From contig JAKAPV010000080.1 in the NCBI GenBank assembly GCA_021806845.1, positions 1 through 11,025 of the forward strand: a DNA stretch of 11,025 nt. The letters run 5' to 3'. The DNA comes from Bacillota bacterium. GTDB taxonomy: Bacteria > Bacillota > Sulfobacillia > JAJZYS01 > JAJYTV01. Below the pieces are notes generated by a model, which made no database searches, was not told the origin of the DNA, and saw only the letters and a list, made by a program, of their open reading frames with translations. Position 1 is the first letter of the stretch; every line of letters begins with the position of its first letter. Below, in pieces: positions 6,029-11,025 of this stretch. A program made the translations under genes and the position numbers.

Positions 6029-6985
6029 CTACACCTCGATCCGCACGATGCGGCGCAATGCCACGAAGCCGATCGCCTGGAGGAAGACCGCGAACAGCAG
6101 GAGCGCCTGACCGGGCCCAGGCCGCCACATCGGTGCGAGGAAGGTAGGCGACATGACCTGCATTACGGCGACCAGCGCGATCGGCATCGCGCCGACCACC
6201 ATGGCTGACGTCCTGCCTTGCGCCGAGAGCGCCCGGACCTCGCCCTGCAGGCGAACGCGCTCGCGGATCGTCAGCTGGATGCGGTCCAGGATCTCCGCCA
6301 AGTTGCCGCCGACCTGGCGCTGGATGCCGACCACCGTCACCATCAGTTCGAGATCTGCCGAGCGGGCCCGCGTCGCCAGATTCTCCAGCGCCTCGTCGAT
6401 CGGCACGCCGACGCGCGTCTCGGCGAGCATGCGCTCTAGCTCCTGCCCGAGCGCGCCCTTGGTCTGGCGGGCGCAGGCGTCCAGCGCCTGCAACAGCGAG
6501 AACCCTGCGCGCAGTGCGTTCGAGATGGTGCCGAGCGTGTCCGGCAGGGCGGCTGCGATCTGCTTTTGGCGTTCCTGGCTGCGGGCCACGAGCAGGATCG
6601 TGGGCGCGAGCAGGCCAACTGCCCCGAGCAGTAGCGCCGCAAGGCCGCCGAAGATCGCTCCGAGCAAGGTGCCGAGCAGGCCGGGGCCAAGCGAGATCAG
6701 CAGGAATTCGCCTGGCCGCAGGTTGAGGTCGGCCGCACGCAGCCGCGCCGTCAGACCCGCGGAGAGCGAGCGCCGGGCGAGGCCGCTCTCGATGGCCGCC
6801 ACGAGCCGCATGCGCAGAGAGACCTTCTCTGCCGTCTCGGGCTCCGGTTCCTCTTGCTGCGCACCGCCGCGGCGCACCGTCGCGCGCATGTAGCGGACGA
6901 AGTCGGGATCCAGGGCGAGCGCCGCCATGACAGCCCAGGTGACGGCTCCGAAGATGAGCAGCAGCAGGAGGTAGCGCGACAGCAT
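6029..6985 (-). CDS. tadB: Tad pilus inner-membrane platform protein TadB (T2SSF family)
   Basis: TadB is the partner platform protein of TadC. The 318 residues show a first helix at about 3-24, a charged linker (38-90), a strongly hydrophobic stretch at 93-135 that can hold two helices, the T2SSF domain from AALPDTLGTISNALRAGFSL (145-164) through VVGIQRQVGGNLAEILD (218-234), and two final helices at about 260-278 and 291-310. The pattern LPDTLxTISNALRAGxSLxQAL followed by GGNLAEILD is typical of TadB. The start ATG at 6985 is 2 nt after the tadA stop, with a GGAGGG ribosome site in the final codons of tadA. The tight spacing implies co-translation with the ATPase. Confidence 0.93.
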   Translation of the reverse strand: MLSRYLLLLLIFGAVTWAVMAALALDPDFVRYMRATVRRGGAQQEEPEPETAEKVSLRMRLVAAIESGLARRSLSAGLTARLRAADLNLRPGEFLLISLGPGLLGTLLGAIFGGLAALLLGAVGLLAPTILLVARSQERQKQIAAALPDTLGTISNALRAGFSLLQALDACARQTKGALGQELERMLAETRVGVPIDEALENLATRARSADLELMVTVVGIQRQVGGNLAEILDRIQLTIRERVRLQGEVRALSAQGRTSAMVVGAMPIALVAVMQVMSPTFLAPMWRPGPGQALLLFAVFLQAIGFVALRRIVRIEV

Positions 6986-6987
6986 GC

Positions 6988-8292
6988 CTAGAGCCCTCCG
7001 CCCGCAAAGATCTTCGGATCCACCGTCTGCCCGTACATGGCCAGCCGGTCGAGAAAGCGCGGCCGCAGGCCGGTGGGGCGGAAGCCCTCGTCGGGCCTGT
7101 AAAGGAAGAGGTCCTGCAGGAGGATGACATCCCCCTCCATGCCCTGCACCTCCGTGATGTGGGTGACCCGGCGCGAGCCGTCGCGCATCCTCTGCTGGTG
7201 CACCACGAGATCGAGTGCTGACGCCACCTGTTCGCGGATCGCTCGCACCGGTAGCTCGAAACCCGCCATCAAGACCATTGTCTCGATGCGGGAGAGCACG
7301 TCTCGCGGCGTATTCGCGTGGACCGTCGTCAGCGAGCCGTCGTGGCCGGTGTTCATCGCCTGTAGCATGTCGAGCGCCTCTCCGGCACGCACCTCACCGA
7401 CCACGATGCGGTCGGGGCGCATGCGCAGCGCGTTGCGCACGAGCTGGCGGATGGTCACCTCGCCGCGGCCCTCGAGGTTCGGCGGGCGCGTTTCCAGAGA
7501 GACCACGTGGTCCTGCTGCAGCTTGAGTTCCGCGGCGTCCTCGATCGTCACGATGCGCTCATCGGCCGGGATGAACGCCGACAGGCAGTTGAGGAGCGTC
7601 GTCTTGCCGGAGGCGGTTCCGCCGGAGACGACGATATTGAGCCGCCCGCGGACAGCCGCTTCCAGCAGCTGCGCCATGCTCGACGTCAGTGAACCGGTGC
7701 GCTCCAGGTCTTCGATCGTCAGCGGGCGGTCGGGGAAGCGTCGGATCGTCAGCGTCGGGCCGCGCAGGGCCAGCGGCGGAATGATCGCGTTGACGCGAGA
7801 CCCGTCCTTAAGGCGTGCGTCGACCATCGGGCTGGACTCGTCGATGCGGCGTCCGAGCGGGGCGACGATGCGCTCGATCAGCTCGAGGATCTCCCGGTCG
7901 TCCCGAAAGCGCGCCTGGGTCTTGATCAGCTTGCCGCGCCGCTCGACATAGACCTGGCTTGGGCTGTTGACCATGATCTCGCTGACGGTCGGGTCGTCAA
8001 GCAATGGCTGCAGCGGACCGAGGCCGACCATCTGGGCGTAGATCTCCTCGGTAAGCGCCTCGCGCTCCAGGGGGCCGAGGCCGTCCTCATCGCGGAGGAT
8101 CTCTCCAATCCGGCCACGGACCTGCTCGTACCACGCGGCATCCTGTGTCTGACCGTGCCCTTCCATGTCTGCCGCGAGGCGGGTCTGGATCTGCTGGCGC
8201 AGCTTTTCCCCCCGGCCGACTTCGACCGGGCGCTCCACCGGCGGCGCTTCCCCCTGTTCCGTGCCGGTGCGCAACCGCTTGTAGAGCGACAT
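6988..8292 (-). CDS. tadA: Tad pilus secretion ATPase TadA/CpaF
   Basis: TadA is the hexameric cytoplasmic ATPase that powers Flp/Tad pilus assembly. The 434-residue protein has a variable charged N-terminus (1-60), the CpaF N-terminal domain including LGPLQPLLDDPTVSEIMVNS (91-110), and the secretion ATPase core. Motifs are complete: Walker A GGTASGKTT (224-232, K230), Asp box TIEDAAEL (249-256), Walker B RPDRIVVGEVR (292-302, E300) and His box GHDGSLTTVHAN (316-327). The motor is therefore expected to be active. It is unlikely to be a PilB/GspE protein, since the tetracysteine zinc motif is absent and the DPTVSEIMVN block is characteristic of CpaF. The ATG at 8292 follows the cpaE TAA after 3 nt. 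Confidence 0.95.
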   Translation of the reverse strand: MSLYKRLRTGTEQGEAPPVERPVEVGRGEKLRQQIQTRLAADMEGHGQTQDAAWYEQVRGRIGEILRDEDGLGPLEREALTEEIYAQMVGLGPLQPLLDDPTVSEIMVNSPSQVYVERRGKLIKTQARFRDDREILELIERIVAPLGRRIDESSPMVDARLKDGSRVNAIIPPLALRGPTLTIRRFPDRPLTIEDLERTGSLTSSMAQLLEAAVRGRLNIVVSGGTASGKTTLLNCLSAFIPADERIVTIEDAAELKLQQDHVVSLETRPPNLEGRGEVTIRQLVRNALRMRPDRIVVGEVRAGEALDMLQAMNTGHDGSLTTVHANTPRDVLSRIETMVLMAGFELPVRAIREQVASALDLVVHQQRMRDGSRRVTHITEVQGMEGDVILLQDLFLYRPDEGFRPTGLRPRFLDRLAMYGQTVDPKIFAGGGL

Positions 8293-8295
8293 GGC

Positions 8296-9468
8296 TTACT
8301 TCGCCCCCAGTGCCGACACGCGGTGGCTGCGGTCGCGCGTCTCGACGAGACTCGCACCGACCTTGGCGATCGCCCGCGCCAGCGCGGAGCGACCGCGCAG
8401 GCGCACGAGCGGCACGCCGAGGTTGGCTGCACGCACTGCGACGTCGCCGTCCGACGGCAAGTGAAATTGGATCGGGTGATCGAGCACCTTGGCGATCTCG
8501 TCGCCATTGAGACCTATGCCGGCGTTGCCGCGGTTGAGGACGACCTGCAGCTTCTCCTGGGGGTAGCCCAGGCGCTCGAGCAGAATGTCGAGCCCCTTCG
8601 CGGAGTTCTGCAGCGCCGGGACGTCGGGCGTCGTGACGAACAGCACGCGCTCGGCCTCGTCGAGGGCGGTGATGACCGCCTCGCCGAAGTCGACCGCCGT
8701 GTCGACGATCACCCAGTCGTAGCTGCTGCGCAGGACGCGCAAGATCTCCTGGACGTAGTTGCGATCCGGCTCACGCTTGCCCTCGCCGTCGACAAAGGCC
8801 GCGAGGTCGGGCGTCGTAGGTGCCGCGAGGATCTCGACGCTGCTGTGCGTCGAGCGCGTCAGCACTTCCTCCACCATGCTGAGGTTCAGCGCACCGGACC
8901 TGCGACAGACATCGACGATCGTCAGGCTGGGTCGCGCGCCGAACAGGGTCGCCGCGCAACCGAACTCGAGGTCGAGGTCGACGAGGGCAACGCGCTGGCG
9001 CTGGCGGTCCGCCAGTACCACCGCGAGATTGGCCGCGAGCGTCGACTTGCCGACGCCCCCCTTGGTGCCGAAGACGGTCACCACCCGCCCGCGGTGCGCC
9101 CGCCGCTCCCCCTGCACGAGCCGCGCGATGGCGGCTTGGAGTTCTTCCGTCGCGATCGGCTCCGCGAGGTAGTCCCTGGCTCCCGCCTGCATGGCGGCCC
9201 GCATGGTCGCGAAGTTGGCGTCCGTACCGATGACGACCGCCTTCGTTCCGAGGGCCTGGTCAAGTTCGGCGCAGAGGGCGAGGATTTCGTCGCTGCCGTC
9301 CATGTACAGCACCACGAGATCAGGGTGCTCCTGCCGCACCAGCTGGCGCACCCGCTCCGGGCGGTCCGCCTCGAAGACGCGGCCGAACTCACGCAGCGCC
9401 TCCCGCAGCTCGGGCCGCCGCCCGCCCGGGGCCAAGAGCACCAACGCGGGCTGCTGTTCCGTGCTCAT
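8296..9468 (-). CDS. cpaE: Tad pilus localisation/assembly ATPase-like protein CpaE/TadZ
   Basis: CpaE/TadZ is a MinD/ParA-like protein that positions the Tad machine, often at a pole. The N-terminal part (about 1-118) has a receiver-like fold: HPDLVVLYMDG (48-58) and AGARDYLAEP (95-104) match the receiver pattern, but the phosphoacceptor position carries Tyr (Y55) and the usual KP lysine is Glu (E103). It is therefore probably a non-phosphorylated pseudo-receiver. The MinD-like domain has the deviant Walker A GTKGGVGKST (134-143, signature lysine K136 and P-loop K141) and LVDLDLEFG (162-170), then VIVDT as Walker B. These are intact, unlike some TadZ proteins that lose them. Length is 390 residues. 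The ATG at 9468 overlaps the cpaB stop by 1 nt (TGATG) and has AGGAGG at 9478-9483 with 9-nt spacing. Confidence 0.93.
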   Translation of the reverse strand: MSTEQQPALVLLAPGGRRPELREALREFGRVFEADRPERVRQLVRQEHPDLVVLYMDGSDEILALCAELDQALGTKAVVIGTDANFATMRAAMQAGARDYLAEPIATEELQAAIARLVQGERRAHRGRVVTVFGTKGGVGKSTLAANLAVVLADRQRQRVALVDLDLEFGCAATLFGARPSLTIVDVCRRSGALNLSMVEEVLTRSTHSSVEILAAPTTPDLAAFVDGEGKREPDRNYVQEILRVLRSSYDWVIVDTAVDFGEAVITALDEAERVLFVTTPDVPALQNSAKGLDILLERLGYPQEKLQVVLNRGNAGIGLNGDEIAKVLDHPIQFHLPSDGDVAVRAANLGVPLVRLRGRSALARAIAKVGASLVETRDRSHRVSALGAK

Positions 9469-10175
9469 CAGGGCAACCCTCCTACGGTGACGGTTGCGGA
9501 GCCGCTGCCTGCGCCGGAGTGCGGCCGCAGCAGGAACGTGATGGTGCCCTGCTGCTCCGAGAGCGAGATGGTTGCCGCCTGCTGCGGAGTGACCGCCAGC
9601 GTGACCAAGGTGTACGGAGAGGTGTTTCCGGCCGCGGTCGGAGCAGTGCTGCTGCCCGTGCCCGCGCTGAGGCCGATCACCGCGACATCCTGCACGACGA
9701 CGCTGGCGTGGGCCGGCGATGCCGCACCGGCGTTCGTGGCGCTCTGGACGGGGAAGGTCGCAAGGACGTCGACCTTGTCTCCCGGGCTGAGATTCCCCGC
9801 GACGCCGCTGACGCCGTTGACCGGCACCGCGAACCCGCGCATGCCCGCGGGTATCTGGTAGCTGATCCCCGCGACTTGGCTTGGCTGCAACTCGTCGCTG
9901 AGGACGGGGTCGCCCAGCGTCAAGCCGACGCGCGCGACCTGGCCGACGGCGGAAGCCATCGTGGTCAGGGCGCCATGCAGCGCCGCGCTCGCCGGGACGG
10001 TCTCGAGCTGGACGTCCTGGGACGAGAGCACCGTCCCCGCATTGACCGACTGCGCCGCGACCACAATCGTCGCGGTCGGAGCCGTCTTGCGCGCCGTCAG
10101 CTGCGCGACCAGCAAGGTGGCGATCAGCGCCACCGCGAGAGGGATCAGGATGCGTATCAGTCGTCGTCTCGTCAT
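9468..10175 (-). CDS. cpaB: Flp pilus assembly protein CpaB/RcpC
   Basis: CpaB/RcpC is a membrane-anchored extracytoplasmic protein of the Tad system. The 235 residues start with a positively charged N-terminus and one helix at about 7-27 (signal anchor). An SAF domain follows at about 34-98, with VVAAQSVNAGTVLSSQDVQL (38-57), then an RcpC/CpaB domain from QIPAGMRGFAVPVNGVSGVA (107-126) with the typical LSPGDKVDVLATF (129-141). The C-terminal half has an Ala/Ser/Thr/Gly-rich insert at about 143-190. In diderms CpaB works with the CpaC/RcpA secretin. Here no secretin gene follows and cpaE starts at the cpaB stop. The start ATG overlaps the TadG-like stop by 4 nt (ATGA), so translation is probably coupled. 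Confidence 0.92.
   Translation of the reverse strand: MTRRRLIRILIPLAVALIATLLVAQLTARKTAPTATIVVAAQSVNAGTVLSSQDVQLETVPASAALHGALTTMASAVGQVARVGLTLGDPVLSDELQPSQVAGISYQIPAGMRGFAVPVNGVSGVAGNLSPGDKVDVLATFPVQSATNAGAASPAHASVVVQDVAVIGLSAGTGSSTAPTAAGNTSPYTLVTLAVTPQQAATISLSEQQGTITFLLRPHSGAGSGSATVTVGGLP
9478..9483 (-). promoter_or_regulatory. Shine-Dalgarno site of cpaE within cpaB
   Basis: AGGAGG on the minus strand, 9 nt before the cpaE ATG at 9468, lying in the last codons of cpaB. It is the strongest ribosome site I see in the tad block, and may allow cpaE to be translated at a higher rate than its neighbours. Confidence 0.65.
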
Positions 10176-11025
10176 TCGATCAGCCGCTCCGCTTCAAGCC
10201 CGTAGTTGCCTGCGCTGCTGCCGAATTGGCCGTCCACCACGAGGTGCATGAACTGTCCCGTGACATCGCCGTTCGAGACCGACTGCAGAAAGAAGGCGGC
10301 GAATCCGAGGACCGTCACGCTGGTCTTGCCGCAGTCGGCCTGGCTGATGATAGGTACGTACAGGACACGTGGCGAACTCGGCAGCACCGTCTGGTAGGTA
10401 CTGCTGGTATCGTAGGACAGCCGGGGCGAGAGTCCCGTGTCGGTGGGACCGCTCATGTTGCCCGTCTCGGTCGGTATCGACGCTCCGGCGGAAACCCACT
10501 GCTGGTAGCCGTCTGCGAGGTTCGTCTCGTACTGGGACGCTCCGTTGTCGGTCGAACCGGTGCTGGTGGTCATGTCGAGGGCCATGTAGTTGCCGCAGCT
10601 GCCGCTGCCGGCGCCGGCCTTCAACGTGTAGGTCTGACCGAAGACAAAGTCCTGGTAGTAGACCCCCAGGGGCACGGACCCCATCGCCTGGCTGATCGCG
10701 CCGACCTGAACCGCGGATGTCTGCGTGAAGGTCCCCGAATCGACACCGAACAGCCTCGCGAAGAAGTAGGGTACGCTGCCCTGGGTCGTGACGGTGATCA
10801 CCTGGTTGTCATCGGAGAAGGAGACGGTTACGTCGCTCGCCGCTACGCCATCCGCGGCCGCCGTGTTCTGGGCGTCAATCACCGCTTGGGTCGGATTGCC
10901 CGGCAGGTCCTGTCCCCCCGCGAGCGCGGCCGCGTCCGCGGCCTTCTTCAAATGTTGGACCAGAACGTATGCCCTACCCGCATCCAGCGAGAGCGCCCCG
11001 ATCGACAGCAGGGCGACGGCTGAGA
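10172..11025 (-). CDS. TadG-like pilus assembly protein (TadE/G-like N-terminal domain), 5' end beyond right edge
   Basis: The frame is open to the window edge, giving about 283 visible residues. The first segment reads SAVALLSIGALSLDAGRAYV, then KKAADAAALAGGQDL. This is the hallmark of the putative Flp pilus-assembly TadE/G-like domain: a membrane helix, an Asp, then the AADAAALAG block. A start at the TTG at 10951 would cut off this helix, so the true start lies outside, probably only some tens of residues upstream. The rest is Ser/Thr/Gly/Asn-rich and looks extracytoplasmic, with two cysteines (in GSGSCGNYM and QADCGKTSV) that might pair. A C-terminal GFAAFFLQSV block is followed by a Gly-rich tail. 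I see no von Willebrand A domain, so it differs from long TadG proteins. It is the first visible gene of the tad operon and overlaps cpaB by 4 nt. Confidence 0.82.
   Translation of the reverse strand, partial: SAVALLSIGALSLDAGRAYVLVQHLKKAADAAALAGGQDLPGNPTQAVIDAQNTAAADGVAASDVTVSFSDDNQVITVTTQGSVPYFFARLFGVDSGTFTQTSAVQVGAISQAMGSVPLGVYYQDFVFGQTYTLKAGAGSGSCGNYMALDMTTSTGSTDNGASQYETNLADGYQQWVSAGASIPTETGNMSGPTDTGLSPRLSYDTSSTYQTVLPSSPRVLYVPIISQADCGKTSVTVLGFAAFFLQSVSNGDVTGQFMHLVVDGQFGSSAGNYGLEAERLIE

Noticed and set aside
5376..7130. 584-codon minus-strand frame overlapping tadA, tadB and tadC in another frame
   Set aside because: The translation is Arg/Ala/Gly/Pro-rich low-complexity sequence, while the tadA, tadB and tadC frames carry clear conserved motifs.
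8155..9861. Long open frame on the plus strand (568 codons) antisense to tadA, cpaE and cpaB
   Set aside because: It spans three well-conserved tad genes on the opposite strand and its translation has no domain-like pattern.

Overview
The window is G+C-rich and almost fully coding. It holds ten protein genes in three blocks: a leftward block ending in glycine-cleavage genes (1-3787), a single rightward radical SAM gene (3971-5080), and a leftward tad pilus block (5135-11025). Both window edges cut a gene: gcvPA runs off the left and a TadG-like gene runs off the right. I see no rRNA, tRNA, CRISPR array, insertion sequence or prophage.

Organism: a bacterium of high G+C. Three features lean towards a monoderm, perhaps a high-G+C Bacillota or Chloroflexota-type lineage: glycine decarboxylase is of the split type (subunit 1 here), ribosome sites are strong AGGAGG-type with GTG and TTG starts, and the tad block passes directly from cpaB to cpaE with no secretin gene between them. 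This placement is inference. No single gene proves it.

Left block, read leftward from a divergent intergenic region at 3788-3970: a drug/H+ antiporter-like MFS transporter, then gcvT, gcvH and gcvPA. The spacing is 15 nt, a 4-nt GTGA overlap and 1 nt, so the four genes are probably co-transcribed. GcvT (aminomethyltransferase), GcvH (lipoyl carrier) and GcvPA/GcvPB (PLP-dependent decarboxylase) together break glycine into CO2, NH3 and methylene-tetrahydrofolate. gcvPB would be expected just beyond the left edge. The MFS gene at the head of this operon is the unusual member.

Middle: the divergent gene encodes a radical SAM protein with a SPASM-like C-terminus. It resembles the NirJ/AhbC/AhbD-type branch and not a peptide maturase with a visible precursor. 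It is convergent with the tad block, and the two stop codons flank or enter a perfect 27-bp inverted repeat at 5083-5139, the most striking non-coding structure in the window.

Right block, read leftward: a TadG-like pseudopilin/assembly protein (partial), CpaB/RcpC, CpaE/TadZ, the TadA/CpaF ATPase, TadB and TadC. Junctions range from a 4-nt overlap to a 3-nt gap, so this is one tightly coupled operon for a type IVc (Flp/Tad) pilus machine. The pilin, prepilin peptidase and TadE genes are not in the window and may lie to the right.
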